Below are positions 44,151-55,215 of a stretch of DNA of 64,000 nt, one piece after another. The notes beneath the pieces were generated by a model, which saw only the letters and a list, made by a program, of their open reading frames with translations, made no database searches and was not told the DNA's origin. The stretch is from assembly GCA_958496175.1 (NCBI GenBank), contig OY292278.1, positions 29,264,001 to 29,328,000 of the forward strand, read 5' to 3'. Positions within the stretch are counted from its first letter, which is position 1. Every line of letters begins with the position of its first letter. The DNA comes from Sisyra terminalis. Taxonomy: Eukaryota > Arthropoda > Insecta > Neuroptera > Sisyridae. The translations under genes were made by a program, and so were the position numbers.

Positions 44151-45689
44151 AGAGGCGTGCACAGAGATTTTAGATAGGGTAGGCAGAAATTTTTAAAAGC
44201 TACTTCAATATAATCAAAAATGCATGTTGGTTTTAGTTCGTCGTTATGATGATTAAATAATGAACCCTATACCGATTAGCCAATAAGATTTTAAAGTGTG
44301 AGTTTTCTGATTTTTTCTTTGCCAATCGATGGGAAATCGTTATATTATAACGTTATATTATAATATTAATAATTAGTTAATTAGCCATTGATATAGTAAA
44401 ATGTTAAGAAAATATAGTTCAAAGCAACATACAATAACAAAAATGCGGGAAAATTTAGGAAACAGTTGATTAAATGTAAAACTAAAAAAAAAGTTAAGGA
44501 AAACTAAACAGAACCTCCCCCCTTCGAAAAAAAAATAGAAAAAAAAGACAACTCAGAAATTAATTTTTTTCCTCAAATTATATTTTCACAAAATTTTTCA
44601 CAATAACAAAATTCGAAACATAATTAAAGAGGTTTTTTTCCAAACATTTTTCATCACTAATGAAAATCAACTTATCACAAAAAAATTTTGAAAAAATATA
44701 TATACGAAGTAAAACATTAAGTAAGTGTTTTTTGAAATTCGAAAAATATTTTTCTTTGACTTTTTTTTAGTTTTAGTTTTAATCAACCGTTTCCTAAATT
44801 TTCCCTCATTTTTGTTATTGTATGTTGCTTTAAACCTTATTTTTTAAACATTTTACTATATCAATGACTAATCAATTGATTTGTCTTATTTTTTTAATTA
44901 CCGCTAAACTATTTTGTCACAAACGAAACGGTTTCTTTCAAAAACCTCTACGAACGATTTCCCATCGATTGGCAAAAAAAAATTCGGAAAATTCACACTT
45001 TAAAATTTTGTTGGCTAATCAGTTTAGGCTAAATAATGATGTTGATATTTTCAACCACAAATATCCATAGATAGACTCAATTTGTAAACTTTATTAAAGA
45101 AATACAATATACTCGTCAGGTATAAATAATACAGATAATAGATAATATATTATTAAAATTTATTAGAATTAAATAATAACAATGTACGTAGATTACTGAT
45201 CGTTAAATCGATTATTGAGATGAATCAAATTCAAACTTGTAATTTCAGCGATAATGAATAAGAAACGATGCTACTTCGGTAATTATCGTAATTTGTCGTG
45301 TGCAAGAAGACAGTGTCTTTTTTTAAGGTTGTATGTGTAGAATTGTATATTTGTATTATTGTTTTTATACGAACGCACACACTGACACGTATGTGTGCTA
45401 TGAGTGCACACATATAAATATTTAGACACGAATAGTTTGTGTCTATCCCGCCGCGGAGCGGAGCGCTAGTGCATTGCAATGCAAATATTATCAGTCGCTT
45501 ACTTGAAATTGAACGAACGAATGAGCTGGCATAATCTGTATACTGTATAGATGATATCCGTTAAGATTTTTTCTTTATTGGTATTTGGTAAATAAAATAA
45601 AACTAGATATCAGAACAAAATCATAAATATTTATCTGAATTATGTAGGGTAGGCAGTGTCTTTTTGTCTATATGGAATGCACGCCACTG
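44151..45689. mobile_element. 1.54 kb non-autonomous hAT-type transposon
   Basis: The left end CAGAGGCGTGCACAGAG and the right end TATGGAATGCACGCCACTG are inverted partners (CAGNGGCGTGCA). Both sides are flanked by the exact octamer TTCGTTAT (44143-44150 and 45690-45697), the 8 bp duplication expected of hAT insertion. A subterminal GTAGGGTAGGCAG or TAGGGTAGGCAG word appears near both ends in the same direction. Inside, a long inverted repeat faces itself: AAAGCAACATACAATAACAA near 44418 against TTGTTATTGTATGTTGCTTT near 44813. The right third has a GC-rich patch (CCGCCGCGGAGCGGAGCGC near 45450). No transposase frame of useful length is present, so it would need a partner element to move. Confidence 0.85.
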
Positions 45690-46279
45690 TTCGTTATATA
45701 ACAGTAATTTCCTATAAGACCAATTTCATATAAGTCCTAAGGTTGAAAATTATTTTCTGCCCCTTGTTAAGTTATAATTTTACAAAAATTAAGAAAACCC
45801 CTATACAGATGTTATCTGCCAGTAAAGTTAATCTTAAAATAGTCTTGAAATTCATTACAGATTAAATTGAATATGATGTACAGTATATTTTTTGAGGCTC
45901 TTTTAGATTGGCACTCTTGTGTTACACAATTTGGATGAATCGGTTCTGCATTACGAATAACTTAACCATTAGGAACCATCCTTAAATGTTTAATAGATAT
46001 TAAGGGATTTTTTCTGGGTATAGATACACTAAACATCCTCATTAAATAAATATATAGAGTTTTCAAAATATTACGTCTGGCTATTTTAGAACAAAAATTG
46101 GTTGCTTTTAATTAATTTTTAATTACCAAATGTTGAGATTGTACCTGTTGTAACTTCTGAGGTACAAATTTTGTAAGATAAAAATAATTCAGTCGATGTA
46201 TAACGAGGAGAGGGTGAGATTAGCAGTGGGAATGGGTTGAGTAACTGAGTCACGTGATATAGACAATATATATTGGGAT

Positions 46280-46430
46280 ATAGTCAATTAGTTGAATGGT
46301 TTCATTTATTAAATCAACCGAATGAATGAGTTGAGTATATTGAGTCGAGTGAGTGGATCGAATAAATAAATCGAGTGACACGAGTAAACGAATTGAGTGA
46401 ATTAGACGAATACATATGAGTTGAATTTTT
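46280..46430. repeat. Cryptic GAGT-rich repeat
   Basis: The stretch is a degenerate array of GAGTGA-, GAGTTGA- and GAATGA-like words (for example TGAATGAGTTGAGTATATTG and GAGTCGAGTGAGTGGATCG). Unit length is not constant, so it is a cryptic simple repeat rather than a satellite. Similar words begin as far upstream as 46200. Confidence 0.45.
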
Positions 46431-46699
46431 TTATGTCAATCTTTTTGATTTTGGATCTTAATTTGAAGAGCGTGTAAGGTGCGTGCCTCAGCTACCTCAT
46501 TTAGATATACCATTGCTCAAAGTCAAATAAATCAAATCTTAAAGAAATAACTCCTTTTAGATTTTTTGTTTAATGTACTAATGTTACTTTAACTGATAAT
46601 AATCGCTAAAATTTTCTTTTAGTTATTAATTTTTGAGTACAAATTTAACAATCTTTGGGCAGGGGAAGGGGGATTCAACGGAAATGTTACTTCGGTAAG

Positions 46700-46854
46700 T
46701 AAACTCAAAATGAAAATTTAGCCACAAAAGAGAAAATAATACCATTAATAGAAGTGAATTAACCGAATTAACCAAAAAATTGCGAATAGAATCAAAAACT
46801 AATTAGAAAATGCAATGTGACCAGATTTGATGATTCTAAAAGGGACATGAGCCA
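46700..46854. mobile_element. AACGTTGC-type MITE, left end truncated
   Basis: The right arm is clear: TAGAAAATGCAATGTGACCA, then GATTCTAAAAGGGACATGAG. The central AATGAAAATTTAGCCACAAA block is also present, but the terminal left arm is missing or replaced. Confidence 0.55.
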
Positions 46855-46934
46855 AAAGAAACAACTTTACACCCTAATAAAACTAAATCCTAAAAAAATA
46901 ATGAAATTGATATTTCAGCTCACATACCATTTAG

Positions 46935-47155
46935 GTCAATCAAAATCTGGCAACGTTGCATTTTCTATTTTCTTTTTAATTTAATTCGTGATTAAATCGG
47001 ACCATAATGAAAATTTAATCACAAAAGAGAAAACTATAAACTATTCGTTTATAGTTTATAGAAATAGGCCGATATATTAGGGAATTAAATTAAAAATAAA
47101 GTAGAAAATGCAATGTTGTCTGATTTCAACCGACCTAAAAGGGACGTGAGTCAAT
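46935..47155. mobile_element. AACGTTGC-type MITE, nearly full
   Basis: The left arm reads TCTGGCAACGTTGCATTTTC and the right arm GTAGAAAATGCAATGTTGTC, then CCTAAAAGGGACGTGAG. A small internal palindrome (AACTATTCGTTTATAGTTT) lies at the centre. A further partial relative follows at 47243-47370, with GACGTTGCCAAATTGTACC. Confidence 0.6.
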
Positions 47156-47391
47156 ATTTCAATATGTATATACTGTTAAACTAATAAAGAACTTAAAGTA
47201 AAATTCTACTGAAATGGCAGTCGTTGATTCCTGCTCAATATTGTTAATTCAATTCGCGAATAAATCGATCAACTCATTATAATCAATTAGTTCGCGAATT
47301 GAAATAACAATAAAATAGAGAATTAGACGTTGCCAAATTGTACCGGTCTAAAGTATTCTTGTACCGGTGATTTAAATTATGATGTTTCTAA

Positions 47392-48030
47392 TATCCGACC
47401 GAAATTAGTTTTTACGGCGGAAACCGAAACCGAATTTCGGCATCAGTCTCAGTTTCGGCTGCAACCGAAACCAAAACTTTCATATAAGATCATGTTTTCG
47501 TAAAAAAAAGTTTCATAGTTAGTCAGTCTTTACTTTTAAATTCTATAGGTGTTCACTAATCATTTAGTTCCTAATATTTGAGTTTATCATTAACATAACA
47601 TATAAGAGGTTGATTTGAAAAAAATGCACCTAATATTTCTTTTTAATATTAGTTACGAATAACATAAAATAATATAAAAAAGTTTCAAAGCAAAGTTAGT
47701 TTTCACCTAATATGTTTAAGTACACAAAATAGAGAGTAATCTTTCTTATATCTTAAAAACAAAATAATTTCTTCTAAACATTGATCAATTTTCTTTTGAA
47801 TTGAAAAAAAAATATTAAGGATAATATTAAATAAAATTTTAATGAACTGTTAGTTATCAGTCTTCATAATTGAAGAATCTAATAATAAGTGATTTTTTTT
47901 TATATTTTTATTTTATGAATTCAGTTTCGGTTTGGGTCGGAGATTCGGCTTAACGACAGCCGAAACCGAAACTAAGCCGACACTCGTTTTTGCCCGAAAC
48001 TAGGCCGAAACCGAAAGTTCGGTCGAACAC
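47392..48030. mobile_element. GCCGAAAC-rich non-autonomous element, copy D
   Basis: The copy begins TATCCGACCGAAATTAG and ends AAAGTTCGGTCGAACAC. It has a dense set of inner words such as GACAGCCGAAACCGAAAC and CGGAAACCGAAACCG. Its right end keeps the terminal sequence that best mirrors the left end of copy A (GTGTTCGACC). No SINE is nested in it. Confidence 0.7.
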
Positions 48031-48399
48031 AAGGTGTTTCACAATTACATTTTTAAAAAATTATAATTTTCTTCTCTTTTAGTTGAAGAAAGAAACTACT
48101 GATCGATTTCCCTGATTAAAATACCTTCGAATTTTCGTTAATAGTAAAAATTTCTTGATTAACGAATTATATATACAATTTTTACTTATTTTAAATCTTA
48201 GAAAGATAGATTATAGACGTGATATGCTATGTGATTGATGTGATTGTTTCACTGTTATAAGAGAAAATAGTGAAATTAAATTGTGTTCTGAAAGGAAAAA
48301 TTGAATATTCAATGATATTGGCATAAATTTACATTAGAAAAAGAATGTTAATTATGAGAAAATGGTTTAATGAAATTATTGTTGCAAATAATTTCTACG

Positions 48400-49019
48400 A
48401 GCGCTATAAGCCCGTAATACACGAAGCAATTGTGTCGGCCAGTGTAAATCGGGCTTTGCAGTTGACATGTTTGCCACAGCGAGTAACGCGCGCACATCAT
48501 GTAAATATTTGGCATTCCATAAATTCCTCAGCCTGAGGTTTGGCTGAAATGTCAAATACCTTAGCTAATGCCACACTGGTCCGCCGCTCTTGGCCAATGT
48601 TCATTATTTTACTACGACAATAACGCAAATCAATTGATTTTCGTCAAAAATTCCATTAACGATTCCACAAAATGTGCTCACAAGTGTGTGAAAACAAGTG
48701 AATAATGAAAACGTACACGAAATTGCAACGCATTTCATATTTGTTGAATTATTCAATTCGTTTCCAGTGATATCTGACTAAATGTGTATGCGAGTGCGTC
48801 TCTCTCATGGTGTTTCTTATTGATTTTATTCTGTGAAATATTTTTCCGAGACTATAACATCAATTTCCGAGCTCTAGCTGTGTCTAGTCGTCTTTTCCTC
48901 GATATTTAACCAAAAAAATAATAATTTTAACAGCCAAAAAACAATCGTCATTACTCAGGGAAAAAACAAAAGATGTGCATAGTGAAAAACAAGTGAATTT
49001 GTAAACAATTTTGCGTCTA
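48400..49019 (+). promoter_or_regulatory. Probable promoter and 5' UTR before the exon at 49020
   Basis: Base composition rises above the local level from about 48390 to 48620 (for example GTGTCGGCCAGTGTAAATCG and CGAGTAACGCGCGCACATC) and stays moderate to 49019. There are no repeats in it. This is the pattern expected of a promoter plus leader. No clear TATA box or initiator can be picked out. Confidence 0.4.
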
Positions 49020-49104
49020 ATGATGGATTCTGGGGAATCCCCGTTGCAGGTATTGTCGCGGGCGGCAACAATGGTCCAAGATGGACTCCCATTAGGCTCT
49101 TTAG
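49020..49104 (+). CDS. First coding exon of an unidentified gene (partial)
   Basis: Two adjacent ATG codons open a frame of 28 codons and one base, with the start MMDSGESPLQVLSRAATM and then VQDGLPLGSL. It ends at a strong donor (GTAAGC at 49105). Preferred codons and GC content differ clearly from the flanks, as expected for coding sequence. The acidic-serine start is common in transcription regulators, but I cannot name the protein. No following exon in matching phase was recognised before the window ends, so the first intron may be at least 14.9 kb, as in many developmental genes. An internal CAG/GTATTG could be a weaker alternative donor. Confidence 0.5.
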
Positions 49105-50424
49105 GTAAGCTTTTATTATTAAATAATATTCTAAAAAAATGCTATTTGGAAAAACAAAAAAAATATGTTTATTTATAAAACAATTTACAACCTAGATAAG
49201 TGTCATATATGATAAGATTTGGTGAAAATCGTAGTGATTGTTGGAAGAGACGCCGCATTCCATCGTTGGTATGTGGGCATGGGCAATACAGTCAGGTGGT
49301 CGCCACATGTTTCAACTATAGCAGAAAATATTTGCTGCGAGTGGGGGAAAAGGGGGCACGTACATACTTGAAGGGGGCAATATGGGTCTTCCATGGGGTC
49401 TGCCACAAATATTGGTTAATGAAACTTTTTCTTTTGAATTTTCAATCTTTTTTTGTCATTATTTCAAAATATTCAAGAGAATGATCCACATATTTGATGT
49501 ATGGTATGATGAAACCTCTTTGCCAAAATTATATTATATAAATTTCTAATAAATTTTTTCAAAGATTAAGACCTGATTTAGTTTGGTTTCAATTCTGAAA
49601 TAATCTGAATTTGAAAAAATCTATTAATAGAAAAAAATAGCTTTCAGACTTTCGAATATTTGAAATATAAAAACAGTCTTGGGGTTGTTAATCGTCCCTC
49701 ATAAACTTAAATTTCAAATAGGGGACGACATTGCATCTGCTTTGAAAAAGATACACTATCTGGCTTTGGAAAAGATTTCTCTTGAAAAATGTCTACATTC
49801 AATAAAAATTCGATTCTTCCGTTTTAAAGCTATGACAATATATCCAGTATATATTTATATTTCATGTAAAATAAATTGAATAAAATTCAAAGAATCCCTT
49901 CTAAAGTAAAAATGTAATAAAACGTAGAATATAATTTGTCTAACAATTTGTATTTATTTTCATTTTACATTGCTCAACTACTTATCACAAAAACCAACCT
50001 ATTCGAATTCCTCAGATTTTTATGAGCGGTCAATGATTTTCGTGTTATAAATGGGTCATTGTCAGAACGCTATTGAAATTTGTTGAGGTATCGTAAAGTA
50101 AGACATCATCCTTGAATTCTAAATACCAATTGAAATTTTTTTTTTATATGGATCCCAAATGACTTCCTTGTACTCGGTTACATATTTTTGCTGTAGCCAA
50201 GGTCAATGAAAAGAATTTCTGATTCAAGACTAGTTTACTGGGCAAGACTGAATAAAATAAAATAAAAATTATATACTTACTTCGTTTACTCTTAAAATTG
50301 TAAAGAATTTCTTCAATTTCTCATGTTTCAAAAATTATATACATTCCAGTAAACTGGGGATTTGTTTAGTCGATTTTCAGAAATTCAGAACTAGATGCTA
50401 TACTATACTGAATGTTCTTTAAAC

Positions 50425-50720
50425 CATGGTTTCCCAACCTTTTCTTCTTGTGGAACCCTTAAGAAAGTTTTTATGCATTATGAAATCCTTGCAATACCTA
50501 AAACTGTTATAAATTAGATTAGTAGTAGTAGATATTTTAGATGATTTGACAAATTTATTAGAACTTTACAAGTAACGCCTCACATTAATACTATTATGCA
50601 ATTTTATGAAAATATTGAAGTTTATCTTACAAATTTAAACAATGACAATTTGTCTCGTGAACCCATAATTTTTTTTCATGGAACGCCACGGTTCCGTGGA
50701 ACCTACTTTAAGAAACTATG
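50425..50720. mobile_element. 296 bp hAT-type MITE with 8 bp target duplication
   Basis: The left end CATGGTTTCCCAACCTTTTC and the right end ACTTTAAGAAACTATG are inverted in outline. The flanks CTTTAAAC (50417-50424) and CTCTAAAC (50721-50728) form an 8 bp duplication with one mismatch. An inner pair, TTGTGGAACCC and GGTTCCGTGGAACC, supports the symmetry. It has no coding capacity. Confidence 0.7.
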
Positions 50721-51434
50721 CTCTAAACATCAAATTTTAACATTCTATAACTTATTGGTTTTGATATTTACAAGATACTTCAGATCATACACCACAAATA
50801 CATCATAATGGATTCAGAGATGCTTTTGGTTTTTCTTTCTTTTTATATTATTGAGTTTAACTATTTATATTTCGAGTATTAACTGCTGGAGATTCTAAAT
50901 CTGTTCAATGGATTTTAAGAAAATAACTATATTACATCCGTTTTTGGAGTTTGAAATAATATAATAGAGCTTATTATATTTTACTACTCATATCTTTGAG
51001 TAGATATTTGTTTTAACGATATCGATGAACTTCTATATTGAGGTTCTATCTATATTGAATTTAACTGCATTAAATTATTATTAGGTCTAAACTCTAAAGG
51101 TTTATGTAAAATTTCAATTTAATTGTGTAATTGCAATGTTTTATAAATAATGTATACCTACTTATAAAATACAATTTTAAAATACATTTTTATAAGGTTT
51201 TTAATGGTATACTATCGACTGTATAACAGCTAGGGTATATTTCATACCCAGGGTATTCACACAACTCGACCTAATAATATCCTTTTGTATAACCCTAAAG
51301 AATACTAAAAAAAATAGTTTCCTGAAATTATTTTCAAAAACCTTTTTTTATCAGATGACCTAATAATAATTTATCATATTTAGAATATATTCTCCAAATT
51401 TTACGTCTCTACAACCAATGGTTTGGACTGTGCA

Positions 51435-51500
51435 TTGATCAGTCAGTCAGTCAGGACAAACGATTTTATATATAATAATAATATATTTCTTTATTTTACT
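51435..51500. repeat. CAGT microsatellite and adjoining TA-rich tract
   Basis: A short run of CAGT units at about 51440-51455 is followed by CAGGACAAACG and an AT-only tract (TATATATAATAATAATATAT). This arrangement is common at transposon ends in insects, but no element could be delimited. Confidence 0.4.
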
Positions 51501-52792
51501 ATGGTAAAAAATATAGTGAAGCAGTCCACAAAATCAGATGGAAAATTGATCTAAAAATTATCTCAAGTATTCAAGAATCCAAAGGTACTATCTCCTTTAC
51601 GTATAATGTAATGCTCTAGTTTACTTTCTTTAATATAATTGAATGAAATTTCAATGGATTCATGTGAATTTATTGTACTTCTCATTTTTAAAATTTTTAA
51701 CCTACCAAATATACAATCACTTATTTAAAATGATTTTTGATTTGTGCGAACATAGCTTTTGTTACTATGATGTTTTTATTTTATAAGTGTGAAACTATTC
51801 TACCATAAAAGATTAAGAAATGTAAATCTTTTGAAATTTCACTACTAAAGATCTATTAAGCATATTTCAAACATTTAAAAACCTTTGCAATTATGATTTT
51901 TTTTAAAATAATTAGATATCACTTTGGAATGTATAGAAATGTTATTGCTTTGCTTATTTTGAAGAACCATTTACATATAAACATAGTAACTATAATAGCA
52001 ACTAATTAACTACAATGACTTTGTTATTTTGCAGACTAAATCATTGTGATCCAATTCAAATAAATAATAATATATTTTTCTATTGTACAAAGTTATATTT
52101 TTAAGCATTTAATTTTAATATTTATAGTAATTTTGCTTTTAAAGTGAATTTAATTATAATTGGTTGATATTAACATCGATATAGTAGTGATATGTAATTG
52201 TTTTACAATTTGGAAAAATTTTCAATTGGTAACTATGACAGCAATTCAGAATAATTGAATGTCGATCATAAACGATACATGATGGTTTCGCTATTAGTGG
52301 AAAATTAAAATAATGATTTTCTTACAAAAACTGATCATCATCAATAAAATTAAGTGCTTGAATTGTTTAATTGTTTGTACTTCTGTGATTACTTTAGGAA
52401 AGTAATAACATTAAAGTAAACATTCCAGAGTTTTGAATTGATTTGAATTTATAATAAAATATCTGCATTTTTAATTCGATATTAATTTAAAAAACACTTA
52501 AAGCTATGAATTGTTAACCTTAGTATCGTCACATTTTCTGCGACCCCCTACTATTAATATTACGTCACAAAACATAGAACCCTAATACATGTACCTACTA
52601 CAATAAATTCTACCCAAATTGTAAAATAAAATATAATAATTATATATTATAATAAATATTAAATGATTGATTTTCGATCAAAACTGAAAAATGAAATAAA
52701 AAAATTAAGTAAAATTAAGGTGAAATTGTTTGATGAACTGTAATCGCCATGTTTCCTTAGACCTCCCTCCCCGATCTCTCTTTCCACACTAA

Positions 52793-53132
52793 GGATCGGT
52801 ATTTTTATATCTAGATATGTAGTAACATTATTCTTTCAGATAAAATTTTATCCGCAGGATAGAGAAAACATGTCTATTTCACCTAAAAATAGTGATGGAA
52901 CAAGACAAATCTCTAGGCCATATTCCTTAAAGAGTCAAATAAATGTATAGGATTTATCTAACATATACTTTTTTTCTAATAAGGGTCAATATTTTCGCTT
53001 ATTACTTGATTGATTATATCTTTGAGATTGATCCTATCACTATTCTTAGGAAAAATAAGCATTTTTCTATCCTCCGGATAAAATTTTATCTGAAAGATAA
53101 ATGTCACTGTATAGATGTGAAAATACGAACCC
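52793..53132. mobile_element. 340 bp PIF/Harbinger-like MITE with TAA duplication
   Basis: Long inverted arms are visible. The left one reads GGATCGGTATTTTTATATCT and then CTTTCAGATAAAATTTTATC. The right one is the inverse, GGATAAAATTTTATCTGAAA and ATAGATGTGAAAATACGAAC, closing with CC. Both sides are flanked by TAA (52790-52792 and 53133-53135), a 3 bp duplication of PIF/Harbinger type. A diverged relative lies at about 58545-58735. Confidence 0.65.
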
Positions 53133-55082
53133 TAAATAGCTATCTTAAGGATATAGTTTATCTGTCTATAAGTGAAAATACCGGGCAAAAGTTTCACCTT
53201 TTCCCCGTTCGTATGCAAACGTATTTAACAAACGTTCCCATGTAAAATAACATTACAGTTCTTACCATTCTTCAAAACATGTTTTTATTTGTTAATATAA
53301 AAATTAATATAGTTAAATATTATTTTAATTTTGGAATGTAAAGAGAAATTAAAAATTGAATAGTATGGCTACTTAGGCTTTTGATTAATTTAATATTGAT
53401 AGATATTAACGGCAAATTATATAAAATAAACAACTTATATGAAATTTGTTTACAACTGACAAAATAATCATTACCTAATGATGACATCCAAAAACTATTC
53501 AAACCCGTCGTAATAAAGAAGAATAAATTGAGTCATAGGACATATATTATTATTTATTAATTTTGATTAGTGTTTTCCAGTATCTAACAACCCAGCGCCA
53601 CAATGGAAAAAATCTCTAACAATGAAAGCTCTTATGCTATCACTCCATTGTTATAAAAATAATATTGGATAACCTTATCCCAAAAATATAATCAATATAA
53701 TAGTAGGTAAAATTATTTTATTTGTATGTCGATAAAGACAGAAAATAAAGAATGTATATAAACACATAAGTGTAAGTAAAAAAACACATGTGAGTTGAAG
53801 CCAAATATAATAATTATTGTCTCAAATTTGAGTTAACTGATTGTTGTCCTTTCTTTCAAGGTCATTTCGATTTCATTCAATTGATAATTTTTGTCAGTTG
53901 TTGTAGTAGTGTTGGCTGTGAATATTTCACGGATAGTTACTAGTGGTTCTTATTCTCTCTACTTCTATAAAAAAGGAGAAAGTGAAATGGACTAATTTTT
54001 TAACATAGATTTCAAAAAAATGCCCACTGAAATTAAATTGCTTTTTTGTACGATTTGGACACAATAGGAATTCAGAAATGAATCCAACAAAAATAATAAA
54101 ATTTACTTTGACTACAAAGTAATATGATTCTCCTAATATATTTCTGTAAAACTCTTAATTTATACAGACACAAAGGGTTTACGATTCTGGAAAATACAAA
54201 CATTGAAAACTCCAATTCATTGCTACTTGTATTTCTATTTTAAGAAGAAATGCTTTAATCACAAATGTGTATGTGTTTCAATATTTCGTCAAAATTCAAT
54301 GAACATGTGTTTTTCATTTTTTTGTCAACAGAGGTCCAAAGAAATAGAATGTTTGTTCTTCTGTTTTTTGGGGTCTGGTTTCTTTTTTCCCACATTAATT
54401 AAATATAATTATGTGAAATCCCTTATAATTCAGAATTTATGGTTTTTATTTCAACATTTTTTGTAGTTAATTCAATATAAAATAAATTAAGTGATATAAT
54501 TTTAGTTTTTTGTTTAGTATTATTTGTATAAGCTCTAAAAGAAGTGTTTGATATAATATGTGATATACAAAAAAAAAAAAACATTAAATTTATTAAGTAT
54601 TTTAAACTCTTTAAATTCTGACGATAATTTACTTTTTAATTAGTTCTACTAAATAATTCACTTAATGCGGCCAATTAGCACTCATGCGTTGTTTAATAAT
54701 CTCATGGATCTCATGCTTCAGTTCAAATACCTACAAATTTTCATTTCGACTTATTTAAGAATAATTTTTATTCTTCGTTTTAATGGCTAAATATTTTCTC
54801 ACTTTATATGTATAAAATATTAATTTTTTTATGAATAAATAACCCATTGCTTTTTTCAAGAAGTTACAAAAATAATGCATGGAAAATAAATCGCAAGGTA
54901 CAATTTAATTTACAAAGGAAATATGGCCTCGGTTTTTTGCAGGGTTGTAACTACGAAACTTCATTTAAGGGTTCAAATTTTAGGAAAACCTATATCTTAA
55001 GCTTTAGGACTATTTGCTCTTTATAAGTTTGCTTATTATATGTTTCAAATAACAATCCTATAGCCTTACAGTATAATATATA

Positions 55083-55215
55083 CAATAGGGTAACGCAAAA
55101 AATAGGATTCATTTTTTCTTCGAGTCTTACTGAAAATTGTTCATTTATCATGTTTTAAAATCCTGTCCAAAAATAAGTCTCAAAAAAAAAAATTATAGGC
55201 TGCTCAGGATTTTTA
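55083..55215. repeat. Degenerate dispersed repeat, copy 3 (shared with 2170 and 16400)
   Basis: The stretch has AACGCAAAAAATAGGATTC, then TTTATCATGTTTTAAAATCC, an A-rich run and CAGGATTTTTAAACATAC. The order of blocks matches the other two copies. Confidence 0.45.

Larger units (their letters stand above)
39555..49019. other. Gene-poor, transposon-rich intergenic region
   Basis: Nearly 9.5 kb separate the rhomboid gene from the exon at 49020. It holds a SINE, two GCCGAAAC elements, two hAT-type elements, at least three AACGTTGC MITE copies and a cryptic repeat. Two weak coding candidates (42246 and 43248) are listed separately. Stretches such as 39660-40180, 41800-42240 and 45700-46190 show only AT-rich sequence. 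Confidence 0.7.

Noticed and set aside
44864..45070. 68-codon frame within the hAT element
   Set aside because: It runs through the internal inverted repeat and does not resemble a hAT transposase.
45231..45479. 82-codon minus-strand frame within the hAT element
   Set aside because: It has a repeat-derived composition with CACACA-like runs and no transposase motifs.
48345..48536. 63-codon frame before the exon at 49020
   Set aside because: It lies in the probable promoter and leader, with no homology or splice evidence.
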